From Heliocidaris erythrogramma (Eukaryota; Echinodermata; Echinoidea; Camarodonta; Echinometridae), in the NCBI GenBank assembly GCA_025617745.1, contig CM046856.1:45065049-45129048 (forward strand): DNA of 64,000 nt. The letters run 5' to 3'. A program made the translations under genes and the position numbers. The notes below the pieces were generated by a model. It saw nothing but the letters and a program-made list of their open reading frames with translations, did no database searches and was not told the origin of the DNA. Shown one piece after another: positions 1 to 11,275 of the stretch (positions within the stretch are counted from its first letter, which is position 1; the number at the start of each line of letters is the position of its first letter).

Positions 1-130
1 TCAAGGAATTACTGAGAGTGAGATTATATTTTCATAAAAATACACTGGAACTTGGAATTGGAACAATTTCACGTGTGTCTTATTTGTTTCCTTGAGGATC
101 TTGTTGTTCACCGTTGGACGTTAATCTGGG

Positions 131-228
131 ATGTTATGGAGTAGGATTTCAATTTTCTCATGCCGGATCATCGTAGGAAAGACGGATTTGTACCGGAATT
201 ATTGGACGTAGCTTTGAGGGAAATATGA
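131..228 (+). promoter_or_regulatory. putative 5' UTR with three upstream ORFs
   Basis: Seen in sequence: ahead of the ATG at 225 there are three upstream ATGs. ATG 131-133 opens a 26-codon ORF that stops at 209-211. ATG 136-138 is followed two codons later by TAG at 142-144. ATG 160-162 opens a 22-codon ORF whose TGA (226-228) overlaps the main start in an ATGA arrangement. Upstream ORFs of this kind often lower translation of the main ORF or feed it by reinitiation; that role here is inference. No TATA box or transcription start could be fixed, and the window begins inside this region, so the promoter itself may lie before position 1. Confidence 0.4.
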
Positions 229-419
229 GCTGGTCTGATGGCAAGGAACACCGCCTCTACCACCTGGCAAGAAAGTGGGATGAGAAATGGAGTGACCAGC
301 TCGGAAGTTTTGGACTCGCATCCTTGGAAGATTATGATTCAGATGACACCCTCGATACCGTGAGTACCCTCCGCGATGATATCCGTGGTGGAGGTGATTG
401 TGAAGATGATGATGATCAT
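225..419 (+). CDS. putative alternative first coding exon A (65 residues), unknown gene
   Basis: An open frame starts at ATG 225, with an in-frame TAG upstream at 174-176, and encodes 65 residues before a candidate splice donor (CAT|GTGAGA, GT at 420-421) in phase 0. If unspliced it ends two codons later at TAA 426-428. The peptide is high-complexity: a Trp/basic first half (W3, W18, W22, with HRLYHLARKWDEKW at 9-22), then an acidic, Ser/Thr-rich second half (LEDYDSDDTLDT about 34-45) ending in a Glu/Asp run at 60-64. No signal peptide, membrane segment or known domain is visible. The exon is followed by 35 kb with no clear acceptor-exon pair, and another phase-0 ATG exon lies at 35361, so I read it as an alternative N-terminus of a larger intracellular protein. 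It could instead be a short 67-residue protein. An alternative donor (GAG|GTGATT, after 393) would be phase 1. I do not recognise the family. Confidence 0.5.
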
Positions 420-428
420 GTGAGATAA

Positions 429-960
429 TGGGGATTTTTTTTATATATTGATTTTCCTATTTAACACGCTTAATTCTTTGCGTGTGTGTTGTGGTACGGT
501 TTAGGACAAGTTGGTTTCCCCGGCAAGTCTCCCGTGCATTCAGGCAGTGCAACGTACCAGTCGCGCAAGGGCCACCTGCTTGAAATTGAATCATAACACT
601 CGTTTGATCTAGATATTATTGCGATATTTTGATATTGTATCATATTATACCCGAATTTATGAAAACCCCATGCCTGAGTAGATGAAAGCCATTGTACTGT
701 AATGTAAACTCACAGACATCAATCACTTTGCCATTGTGGAGTAATGTATTTTAAGCTCATTCATGACTGGTGAGGCTGAATTTTTGTATGATGCCATGCA
801 AATGGGAGAGAATTTCATGAAACTAAGTTACCCATTAAAATAGTTTGCATGAATTGAATGTTGTTTATTCAAAAGAAGTCATTTCAAATGAACTGATATG
901 AGCATTCACATTTAGCTAGCACCATAAACAATATAACACAAAAGAAGACAAGGAAAGATA
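429..960. other. intron-like sequence, nothing recognised
   Basis: AT-rich unique-looking DNA downstream of exon A. A slightly GC-richer patch at 480-590 follows the donor. No ORF, RNA gene or repeat was recognised. Confidence 0.4.
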
Positions 961-961
961 T

Positions 962-985
962 GGAGGAGAGAGAGAGAGAGAGAGC
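962..985. repeat. (GA)n microsatellite
   Basis: A short perfect GA run. It is the first of many GA/CT tracts in the window. Confidence 0.9.
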
Positions 986-1107
986 CACAAACCTATGTTT
1001 ATCTAAATATAAATTGAAATTGCACATTTAAGTGTAGGCTTACATTACATGAAAAAAATTGAAACTGAAAACAGAGAGAACCACCAAAAGAGGGAAAGGA
1101 GCAGTGG

Positions 1108-1290
1108 CAAAGGAGCAGTGGCAAATGCCCCATGCCCCCCCCCCCCCCGTTGCCCCCAATAATTTTCCGAGTGAAAAAAAAATAAAAGGGTGAAAAAAAT
1201 TTTTGTCCGCCCTTGCCCCCCAACATTTTCTTTTGCCCCCCATTTGCCCCCCCCCCCCCCCTTTAAAAATCCTGGTGCCACCACTGGAAA
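1108..1290. repeat. C-tract interspersed repeat, copy 1
   Basis: The segment starts near GGCAAATGCCCCATG, carries two runs of 14 or more C (about 1136-1149 and 1246-1261) and several 'TTGCCCCCC' motifs, and ends with AAAAATCCTGGTGCCACC. The same end sequence in reverse complement, about GGATCCAGGATTTT, recurs at the homopolymer repeat at 56183-56395. This is therefore a dispersed family built of homopolymer tracts. The homopolymer lengths are unreliable in any assembly. Open frames on the minus strand here are shadows. Confidence 0.65.
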
Positions 1291-1765
1291 GGAGAGGGAA
1301 GGAGTGACAGAGAGGGAGTGAAACATATATACATTTAGATAAATATAGACACAGACAGATAAAAAGACGGACATTATAAAGACGGTGATTTGTCATGGAT
1401 CAATGAGCCGGATAATCTAGGGCTCTGTATTGACCCTCTTCTGCCCAGTCTGGGAAGAAATAACTTTGCTGTGCCCATTGTATATCAAAGTATGCAGGTG
1501 TATTCATGCTTCTATTTGAATTAGAACACTTGTTTCCCCTCTCTGTGATATTTGTTTGATTTAACAGTAAACATTATTCCCTCAGAAGATTATGCAAACT
1601 GTCCCCAGTGAGGAATGGATTTCTCTGATGAATGTAATGTGGCCGTTTTGAGATCATTGCAGGGCGTCCTTGAATTGGAGAGGTGGGTAATTGGTAATGT
1701 GTGTTTTGCAGCATGAAAGCAAGAAATGAGAGTCACTAGAAGAAACGTAAAGAGATAGAGGAGTG
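1291..1765. other. intron-like sequence, nothing recognised
   Basis: Unremarkable AT-rich DNA; no ORF with coding character and no repeat seen. Confidence 0.4.
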
Positions 1766-1767
1766 AG

Positions 1768-1865
1768 GGTATGGACAGAGAGAGAGAGATAGATGGATAG
1801 AGAGAGAGAGAGAAAGAGAGAGGAAAATAGCTAGAGAGAGAGAGAGAGAGAGAGGGAGAAAGGGG
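1768..1865. repeat. imperfect (GA)n / polypurine tract
   Basis: About 95 bases of nearly pure purine on the + strand with GA dinucleotide periodicity, interrupted by GATAGATGGATAG. Confidence 0.85.
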
Positions 1866-4015
1866 GAAGTGATTAAAAAAAAATCATTAAAAAAAGAACA
1901 AACATATACATATTTGATTGTCTGAAAAAAGAGCTTCCCAATAGATGTAATTAGAAAATAATAGAAATGTTGGTAGATATTCGACAGCTTGAAAACACAG
2001 TGGCGGTGGAGGAGAGACCTGGTTTAACTAAACTCCTTGGTTTAGCAGTCTATGCATAGGCCTATACATAGCATAAAATCCTAATTTTCAATCTCTTACA
2101 CTACTACACCAGGTAATACTGGTACATGTTCAAAGATTATCATATCCCGTGTTTGTTTTGATCTGATACCCTGAAACCAAACACTCCTGACTTCATGAAA
2201 CAGAGAAACTGATGTATGCTCCAAAGAGGCACCCATGAAGCATGCTGGGCCATAAATTAGGCAGGAATTTCCTCCCTTCTGCAGGTTCCAATTATGGCTT
2301 ATGATTTTTGATGTGTATTGAAAATGAAAGGTGCAGTAACTTGGAAATAAAGTGCTTAACTAGGTGTGGAAAAATGTCTGCATTACTGTGACAACACCAG
2401 TGGTGGTTTATAGTGTAGGATGATATTAAACCATGGAGCTTCTGGTCATGATAAATTTCAGACATTCAGATAAATATTGCATTAAAAAGCTATTTTGCTC
2501 TTCAACAGGTAATTTTAAGGAATATGATAGTTTGCATTGGGAATATTATAGATTAATTATACTACATTTGTGTAACAAAAGATAGTACTTTCCAAAAGTA
2601 TGTTGTGTGTGATGCAAATACATTGTGAATTATGTCTGGAAATTAAAGAATGCCCCAAGTTCTTTTGTTTATTGAATACCTACTGTCTTTTATGAAATAA
2701 ATACCTGAGATTTTTTCCCTGCCAACTTTTTAGCCTTCCATAGGCTATTTTATTGAGTGAAATAAACAACATTCATTTTTACAACTCAATGAAACTGATA
2801 TGAATCTTATAAACATAGGGTTAGTGTTGCCAATTTGGTAGGGTGATAGATAAATGTTGATATATATTTTAGGAAAGAATGATAGAAGTTACAGCATCAT
2901 GAATACGTCACCTGTTTCGTATCAGCAATAGTACCATCTGTTGACATACTTACAGTCAGTGAAATAAGAAGAAGCAGCTCTCCTCAGTATCTCATTTTCT
3001 TGTCAAGAGTGTTCGACTCAGTGGAACTCATTTTATTAAAGGGGCATATCAGTATTTGGGAGAATACATTTATCTTTGACTGTACAGGTTGAGGTTCATA
3101 TGTTTTTTTGTGAGTAGAAATGAAAAAGAAATAAGCACTGAATTATATGAGCGATAAATGACATCCATTTGGATCAGGAAGACAGAAAAAAGAGAAAAAA
3201 TCATGTTCATGCCATTTCTGGAGGAGTTTCTTATATATTGGTAATTTTGCAAAAAATTTAGTTTAGTTTTTCTGTCATATGAAATATAAGTACAGTTATG
3301 ATTAATGTTAGCTTGGGTCATGCCAGTACTTTAGAATCAGTTAACCCAATGCACACAATCTGATGTCGGCATTTCCGGTAGACTGAACTGGGAGTTTTCC
3401 TGGGTTTAGTGTTCAATGCACCAGGTTAAAGATAAAGCACCATTAGCAAGTAGGCCTGTAGTTTTTATCCCTTCATCTAAGTCTACACTTAATGACATCC
3501 TCTGAAAACCACCATGCTTCCAACTTGGAAAAACATTACTTTTTGGTACGCTAGTTTCATGTTATTCTAAGTACATCGTTGACGTTCAGCTAAATCTATT
3601 CTCCAATGAAAGAGTTGTGGAAGAAATCATGCTTTGTGATCCTATAGTAGCCTATGATCTGTCATTCTATATTGTCTGTTTATAAAAGTTTTTTATACAA
3701 TATTCCTGTATAGAACTCGCAAGCATTCCCTCAAAATTGATTACCTTTCTCTACAAATAGAACTCTGCTGATACACTGAAAGGTTTTAGGATGTGGTCCT
3801 CAAGGATAGCATTAGGGGAATGTGAGAAGCCCAGATCTTTTGTGGTGGTAATGAGAATAATGTTCTTTTCATGTCCTATCAGGAATCGCCTAAGGGTAAT
3901 AATCTGAAAAGTTAGAGATATGAGAGAAAGAGACGAAAGCGCCTGGTATGAGTTTGGCTGGATTGTTTAGAATGTAGCATTTTAAGAAAAATAGAAGTAG
4001 AAGTAGAAGTGGATG
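1866..4015. other. intron-like sequence, nothing firm
   Basis: Over 2 kb of AT-rich DNA. At 3341-3426 a pair of TTAACC ends in opposite orientation brackets two direct CAATGCAC motifs, possibly a decayed short inverted-repeat element. No gene is supported; the minus-strand frame at 3070-3321 lacks coding character. Confidence 0.35.
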
Positions 4016-4027
4016 TAGAAGACAGAG

Positions 4028-4066
<39 letters not shown>

Positions 4067-4415
4067 GTGATATGAAGTGATATGAAGGGATATACATGTA
4101 AGAAAGAATGGATACAAATGCTAAGAGAGGGTTATTTTGAGATTCAAAGCCTTGGATAGAAAAGGGAACTTTGAGAATAGCGATACAGGGAGAAAGAGAG
4201 TGAGAGAGGAATATGGGGAATATAGAGAGAAGAAGAGAGAAACGAAAGGATGTAAGAAAGAAGAAGTCATAGAAAGAAAGGGGAATATGAGAATAGAAAT
4301 TAAGATAGGAAGAGTGGGGGGATAGAGAGAGAGAGAGAGGGGAGAATGAGAGAGAGAGAGACAGACAGACAGATATACAGGAGAATGGGAGAGAGAGAGA
4401 GAGAGAGAGAGTGGT
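4016..4415. repeat. polypurine region with (GA)n cores
   Basis: A 400-base purine-rich stretch with GA cores at about 4031-4064, 4325-4365 and 4388-4411. It starts beside a short AGAAGT tandem at 3990-4008. Open frames on both strands (up to 198 codons on the minus strand) follow from the low complexity and are not taken as genes. Confidence 0.85.
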
Positions 4416-5855
4416 ACTGGTACAATGAGACAAACAAATAGAGACCAGACAAACAGACGGATGAAGAAAGATTATAATGTTCATTCCCTTTTCCTTGATA
4501 TTTGACATATTTCCATTTCATGTTGATCTGTTTAGTTTTTACCTATTTTCTATAAAAATGAAGGCAATATGTTAAAAAAAATTTCTTGCTAGTCACTGGT
4601 TTGAAACTTTATCTGACAAGCTGAAAATATATATTTTTCCCAATACCAATTTTTTTTTCTACAGAAAAGCAAACGTAATAGTGTATTTTAGATTTGCATA
4701 GAATAGTTTCATGTTTGTCCATTCATAGCTGGATCTATTTAGCATGTTTTATTTGGTGGTTAGACATTCTTGCAATCTCAGTTGGACCCCAGACCTAAAT
4801 ACCAAAGGAAGGTGGTCTTCAGTGAAATGCAACAACACCAACTGGGCAGGCCTTTAAAGGTACAATCAGAGATTGATATTTATTTATTTATTTCTGCAGG
4901 GTTCATCACATTACAAAGTATGATCATGATGAGAATAATCAAACAAATGTAATCATAATATATAGGCTAATAATGCATACATACATTCTTCTTTCTGGCG
5001 TACCCCAAAACGATTGATCTTACAGTGGACGTTCAAGAGATGTTGTATTGTAGTCAAATTTGTAGATTAGAGAAGTCTGCCATACTGTAAATCTTTTACG
5101 AAGTAACTTTTTGTCCTACAATCAGTTTACATTGTATCTTGCTCAAGTTATGGAGATTGAGCTGAAGTTACTTTATCTATACTACAGCAAATGCATTTGT
5201 ATGAAAAAAAATTGCTAACATTCGCGATTACAGTATAGAAAGGTGTATTACATTTCAAGTAGGCTTTTGATACATTTGGTGAACTGTATAATGTGCAAAC
5301 TATTTGTATCAAATTAAATGGCAAAATGTATAACATTAGAGTTGTTTTTTTCAGTTTATTGAATTTATTTCTTTAGAAAAAATGTAGATAAACCTATGAT
5401 TTCTTTCATTTCTCTTGGATTTGCTTGATCAATTCACTTGATATTATTTTGAGTTGATTAATTGATGGACTGATTGGAAAGGGTATTTTATTAAAAACCA
5501 TATTGCCTCTCAAGAGCTGACTTCTATGGAATGTAAATATAATAAGCATTACAAAGTAATATACAACTTATATAGAATTTGATATATCATAGTGTGGTAG
5601 CCATTTTTCACCCTGGTAAAGTCACAATACTTTACCTACTGAAATTTGAATAGCAATTTACCAATTTCAGTCAACAGACAAATATTTTGTTTAAAATTCT
5701 ACACAGTTCAATGTAGCAAACAGCTACACATCTGTAAATTTGTGTAGCAATTATACCAAAACTGCTTGGCAGATTGCTATGCTATACCTGGTAGATTATT
5801 CCCTGTAAATATATGCATAGAGCTGCGTTAAAATAAAGATGGAGAAAATAAGATG
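4416..5855. other. intron-like sequence, nothing recognised
   Basis: AT-rich DNA with no supported gene. The stretch 5590-5800 repeats TTTACC/GGTAAA and TGTAGC/GCTACA words irregularly but forms no clear hairpin. Confidence 0.35.
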
Positions 5856-5863
5856 GAGAAAAT

Positions 5864-5940
5864 GAGATGGAGAGAGAGGGAGAGAGAGAAAAGCGAGAAA
5901 GAAAGGGTAAAAAGATACTGAAAAGAGGGAGAATATAAGA
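5864..5940. repeat. short polypurine tract
   Basis: GAGA-rich purine run on the + strand, imperfect. Confidence 0.7.
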
Positions 5941-6633
5941 GATGAACACTCTTAATTTTCGATCACATCTTGTAACCTGCCTGCTTCAATAATGTACTGG
6001 CATGCATGCCAAGATATACTGGTGATCTCGTCTTGCACTCTTTTGGATAGCAGAAAGAGATCTTATAACACCTTTAAAGCTGTAACGCCATGAATCCCCA
6101 TGTGCAATGCACCTCGTTCATATCGCCAATCTTGCTTCTGACATCTCCATTAAAAAAAAAAAATTATTTCCAAAATTATGCTTACAATCAGGTTGTATAT
6201 TAGAGGATATAAATATAGCATCAGCAGATATAAGATTGTCTGTATATGTATCCCTGGGTAGATAAATTTGCTGTTGTTACTAGAACCCACTACTTCACTT
6301 GTTAAGTAGATAAAGTAATCAGATAATGAAATTTTCAATTTTTAAACTAAATTTGTTACTGTTATATTTAGTATCTGTACTTATTTTATTTCATGTCCAC
6401 ACATTACTGTGTTTGTAGCATTGTTCACTTTCTTTCTTTGTATATACACAGGGCTCTTTTTGAAAGCAGGCCATTAGGCTCTGAAAAGACTATCCTGTTT
6501 TTAAATAAAACGTAATAAGTGAATTAAATAAAGAAATAAATAAATAAGAAAAATCCAAACCATCCAGAATTCTAAAAGAAAGTTTCTTCCCAGAAATCAA
6601 TGCGATATACATGTACTGTTTATTTCCCTCGTT

Positions 6634-6778
6634 ATATTATCATAGCAGCATACTTCAAATGGAATCTTTCTTGTTAATTTCACTCTTCATATTATCATAG
6701 CATATTTAAGTTGGAATCTTTCATGTCAATTCTACTCATTATATTATCGTCGCATATTTTAGTTGGAATCTTTCTGGA
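6634..6778. repeat. three tandem units of about 52-55 bp
   Basis: Units start at 6634, 6689 and 6741, each beginning ATATTATC and containing GGAATCTTTC about 27 bases later. Unit 3 is truncated. Divergence between units suggests an old local duplication. Confidence 0.75.
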
Positions 6779-6789
6779 ACATATTTGCT

Positions 6790-8200
6790 GTTGATATGTC
6801 AGGCAAGATTTTAGAATGCTTTCCTACCCTGACAATGCATCGATGCAACATTCATTTACAATATATTCAAAATGTACCTTCATTGTTTAAATGATACAAC
6901 TACATCACAGCAAATTTAAACAGGCCGATACCAAGGAAGATTTAAGAGGCTGAGGCCTCCTTGTCCTGTACGGTAACACTTACACATCCTATTCTAAAAA
7001 CAGAGCATCCCATTCTCATTTGTGATTGATAAGCAAATGAACTACTTTGAAAATCCTTACTTTCCCTCAAATTCCCATTTCAATTTCAATTTGAAACTCA
7101 AATTGTTATCTTCAAAATTGTTGATTCAAATTGAATGTTATTCCCTATCCAAAAGACATTATGATTGTGCATGTACTGTATATGGAGTATGCAGAATCTC
7201 TAGGAATACAAGAATGAAAGTAAGAAATAATCATAGATCTATCGCCAGCCAGCAATCTAATTCATTAGATGCCGTTGGATTGCGTCCTGTTCACATTTAA
7301 TTTATTAGCTACCCCCCGAGGAGAATGATAAAAATATGGTGTATCTTATATCCGCATTAATAATAATAATAATAATAAATAATGATAAATAACACTGTCC
7401 AAGGACGCTCATGTTGCTCGCCCAGCAAACAGTTCTCTTTAATCCAGGTTTACTACAAATATATGTTATACTGGATCATTAGTACTAAAAACTTAAAACA
7501 AATTCACAACATTTGCATCACCCGCTGCGACACTCAGCTCCACCTGGTGAGGCCCGGTGACCTCTTGCTTCATTCATTGTGTTCAGTTTAAATGATTGAA
7601 ATTATAATTAATAAAATTTGATTAAAAATCAGTTCAAATCAATTAATAGTGAGGATTGAAGTTAAGACTTGTGGCTAGTAATTAAGTTTGCTTTCATTTC
7701 CCTCTCCGGCACAAGTGATGCTGAATACTTAATAACTGGTATGAAGAAAAATGGGTTCATTGAATGAAAATTATTTTTAAAAAGAGGCTGTAATGTGCTG
7801 TTGTTTAAAGAGGTTATCTTGAATTCTGGTGATGAGGGAAATTTTTTTCACATAATCTCACAAACACATACATTGAATGATCAACACTACAAGTAAAAGA
7901 TACCTGACAAATGTTTTTGGTAGAATGTATAAAACAGCTGAGTGATGAGCTATGAAAGATACAGAATATTTGAGTTGGTTATTATCCTTACCCACTAATA
8001 ACATTTAGTCTCATACATGCATGTGTAAATGTCAGTTTTGGTTTTGAGTGGTTGTGATTTTCAGTAAGTGTTTGTTAGTTTGCCTATACTTTGCTGGCCC
8101 TTGCAACCCATCTATTGTGTGGTGAATAATCAAGAATGACTGTGAGCCAGTTTATCTTTAAAAAGGAGGTCCCTTTAATACCAAAACTTAAATTGGTATA
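6790..8200. other. intron-like sequence with a slightly CpG-richer patch
   Basis: AT-rich background with an (AAT)n tract at about 7359-7380. The stretches 7230-7320 and 7500-7570 are higher in CpG and GC and could be regulatory, but I see no specific element. The 92-codon and 69-codon frames here look like chance frames. Confidence 0.3.
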
Positions 8201-8204
8201 AATT

Positions 8205-9215
8205 AAATGTATGTCAGTATTTGGATCATCATTGTTATCATCAATGAATTTTGCATCGACATCTTTAGAGTCACTTTTATTATCGTAATCCTCATGAATA
8301 TCACCAATTTACAATCAGCATCTTTATAAGCATCTGGAAATTTATTGGTATTGTGGCTTTCATGGTCAGAATAGTATAGGCTCACTGTTTTTATCTTTGT
8401 CATTGAACCATCATTAGCTACGTTCATACAGGACTTGTGGTTTCAAAACTTTAAGTTAGCGAAACTTTAAGTTAACAAAACCATGACTCCCTATCCGCAA
8501 CGAGGGTTCACACGAGCTTTAAACAACGAGCTGAAACTACAAGCCGAGTGATCGTCATGGTTAACCCCGGAAGTAGATATGTGTGCAGTACTCATACAGA
8601 TCCTGTGTTAATAATTCGCGTGAAGGGTATGACCCGGAAGTTTAACATGAACAGTGAGGTCATTGCTAACCAAGACTGTGACAAGGGAGGACCACCCACT
8701 GCTTGTGGTTTTGGCCTTAACCACACGCTTGCTTGTGGTTCTTGAACTACAAGTAAACTTAAAAGTTCGAAACTACGAGTCCGTTCATACGTACTAAAAC
8801 TGCAAGATAACTACAAGCTAACTTAAAGTTTCAAAACTACAAGCGAAACTTAAAGTTTAGCTCCCATCGTGTGAATGTAACTATAATCGTCTCCATCATC
8901 AGAATCATTTTTTTTTTTTTTTTTTTGGGGGGGGGTATCATTGTCATTACCAGAGTCATCACCATCATAACTGTCATCATTTTCATCATCAGTATCAGAA
9001 GTGGAATTATCCTATGTTTCATTTATGAGGGTCATCATAATTTTCATTATTTACATTTGTAATCTTCATACCTCTGTTATGTTTGGTATCATCATACTAT
9101 CGTCACCATGCATTGTCATCAGTGGATTATTCACACCACTGTCATCATCTTCGTCATCATCATCATCATCATAAGTGGAATCATCGTCTTCATGGATGGT
9201 CTCATTTGAAGCTTC
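8205..9215. repeat. cryptic (ATC)n-rich region split by a transposon-like element
   Basis: Both 8217-8414 and 8884-9215 are dense in TCATCA/ATCATC words, with a clean run at about 9140-9172. The intervening 8415-8883 is not. The simplest reading is that the TIR element inserted into an existing trinucleotide-rich tract. A poly-T/poly-G run lies at about 8909-8935. Confidence 0.65.
8415..8883. mobile_element. non-autonomous TIR element, copy A
   Basis: The left end reads TAGCTACGTTCATACAGGAC and the right end, reverse complemented, begins TAGTTACATTCACACGATGG. The inverted similarity continues inward with repeated AACTTTAAGTT and CTTGTRGTTT words. A second copy in the same orientation lies at 27243-27648 and shares ends and core (GGACC...CTTGTGGT...TTAACNACC). 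No transposase is encoded, so it must have moved in trans. Superfamily unknown. The 65-codon frame at 8548-8745 lies inside it and is not a gene. Confidence 0.7.
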
Positions 9216-10255
9216 CCTGATGAATAGTACATTGACCCATATGTTTCAATAAATCTTTAATGTTTATCATCAACCAAAATTAGTTTCACAGCATGGGCCA
9301 TCAGTCAGTCGTACTGATCATGATGAGCATTACTGTGAAGAAGTTCCGGTGATCATGGGCAGATAATGAGGCAATTTTCTCATTCACAACTTCCAGGCTT
9401 TCATCAGGTGATGCAATTTTAGCATTATAAATGTCTCTTTTGGTCATCTTTTGATGCACTGCTGTGATAGATTTTTAAAGCTTTTTTTAAACCTTCTTGG
9501 TAGATTTTGTGTTTTAAATTGTTGTTAATGTAGCAAAAACTCTCTTCGGTATTTTCTTTCTGGAAATCGCATTAGCAACAGCATAAAATGTACCTAAAAA
9601 AATGTTAACATCATGTGCTGAGAAAATATATTATGATTTCATATACTGAACTTGAAATTCATGTACATACATGTATATATACTTGCGTACTTCTGTCAAC
9701 CAGTTAATACCTCATGTATCATGTAAATTGTATGGTTCAAGACAGGAAGGTGATTTTGAGAAGCCAACACCATGGGTTTTAGTGCTCTACTGCCCTCTTT
9801 TGTTTGATTCTTCTGTGCATAAAAGTTGTATTGAGCAATAAGTGACATTTATTATGACATGGCTTTTAAAATTCTTTGAAGATGTTTCTAAACTGTAACT
9901 GCTATTTTACTGATGAAATTTTGTGAAATCAAAGAGAGAACAAGATATGCATGTATCAGGAGTATGAATTTCTGAATATTCTAGACTTTATTAAAAAAGG
10001 GGTTGAAAATTATGTGTATTGTAAAATCCACTTTGTTGCTTTATTTTGAGCGCAACAATTTCAAATACAAGTTTTGTCAGAAATCCTCAGATATCACTAT
10101 TCAGTGAGCCAAATATACAAATATACATATTGTGGTCTCAACATCTACAATAACGCACTGTTTTTAAAACATAATTTGAAGAGGGCATTCTCCTACTGCA
10201 AGCAACATAATGCACGACCTGTGCATAAATGTGCTAGTGTATACAATTAGCTCAT
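9216..10255. other. intron-like sequence, nothing recognised
   Basis: AT-rich DNA without ORF, repeat or RNA gene that I can support. Confidence 0.35.
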
Positions 10256-10259
10256 ACCT

Positions 10260-10330
10260 ACTGAGAGCTAAAGGGGTGTTACTCTATGTATTAGGCCTGT
10301 CATCTCTTTAACACCCTTCTGGCTCTCAAA
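10260..10330. repeat. dispersed hairpin family (GAGCCAGAAGGG), member 1
   Basis: The right arm holds CACCCTTCTGGCTCTCAAA and the left arm the matching TGAGAGCTAAAGGGGTGTTA, about 22 bp each, with a loop of about 25 bases. Relative to the member at 40554-40620 the C-G pair after GGG is replaced by T-A on both arms, so pairing is kept at that site. Confidence 0.75.
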
Positions 10331-10784
10331 AGACAAAATGATGTGCAGCCTCTTGTTTGTTAGGGACTGAAGGCCTTACCCAGTAATTGGTCATCTCTTC
10401 AAATGGGTGATATTGCTTTGAAAAATCATGAAAACTGTATGTAGGCAATATTCTATGCCCTACTTACGATCTTGCGTACATATATTCCCACTGGACGAAC
10501 TTAATAGAAGATTGATATTATATTACTATTTAGGCTGGTTCCTAATTTCAGCCCTGCCATTTTCCATTTCTTACTCCTTCAATCTTCCTTCAAGGAAAAT
10601 GGAATCCTTTGGAGTGGCCCTCAGGACAAATGTATCATGTTTTGAGTTGTCATGGGAACCAAAAAAAAAAGCAGTCACAGATTTGATGAGGAAGGATGCC
10701 TGTTTATAATACTTCACTAAAATGCTTTTGTTATGTTGAGGGAGCAAACAATATAGTCCCTTGTGTAGCCTTTGGGTATTTATG

Positions 10785-10864
10785 TTAATCTGTTGACTAC
10801 TGCATTCTCTCATTTCCATAGGCTCAATACAGGAGCCACCCGGTTCCAGTAAGCAGTGGGTTAA
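10785..10864. mobile_element. 80-bp TTAA-ended inverted-repeat element, unoccupied copy
   Basis: The segment begins TTAATCTGTTGACTACTG and ends, in reverse complement, TTAACCCACTGCTTACTGG, with ACAGGAGCCACCCGG in the middle. A homologous copy at 51296-51514 has a 136-bp MITE inserted exactly between ACAG and GAGCC, so this copy is a natural empty-site control. TTAA at both ends is reminiscent of TTAA-targeting (piggyBac-like) elements, but only as inference. Confidence 0.6.
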
Positions 10865-10916
10865 ATGTAGAGTTCGAATAATGCAGATTTTCTGTTACAG
10901 GGGACAGGTTACAATG

Positions 10917-10924
10917 AGTGTGTC

Positions 10925-10958
<34 letters not shown>

Positions 10959-11020
10959 GGTGGGGGTAGGGAGATGATTGAAAGAGACTGAGGAGAGAAA
11001 GAGAGAGAGAGAGAGGGGGA
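10917..11020. repeat. (TG)n-(GA)n compound microsatellite
   Basis: A TGTGTG run followed directly by GA repeats, then polypurine sequence. Confidence 0.85.
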
Positions 11021-11099
11021 GAGCCATAAGAATAAGATAGTAAAGGCAGGCTGAGAATCTCATAGCAAATTAGCCATGAGCTGTAAGTTTAAAAACAAT

Positions 11100-11275
11100 G
11101 TCATGAGAAAGACATTGAGGTTAGAGAAGAAAGAAGAGAAAATGAAAAGTTACAAAAATACAAAGATGCAGGGAGTGAGAGAAAAGGAAAAGAAGGGAAA
11201 GAAGAGGGGAAAATGGTGAGTACTAGAGAGAGAGAGAGAGAAAGAGAGAAGGTGGGGGGGGGGGGGGCGTTAGAG
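11100..11275. repeat. polypurine tract with (GA)n and a poly-G run
   Basis: Purine-rich on the + strand with a GA core at about 11225-11252 and a run of more than ten G at about 11255-11268. Confidence 0.8.

Noticed and set aside
3912-4508. 198-codon minus-strand frame
   Set aside because: Ser/Leu-rich translation of GA/CT microsatellites; low complexity.
8548-8745. 65-codon frame with a conserved-looking core
   Set aside because: Inside the TIR element; the corresponding frame in copy B differs.
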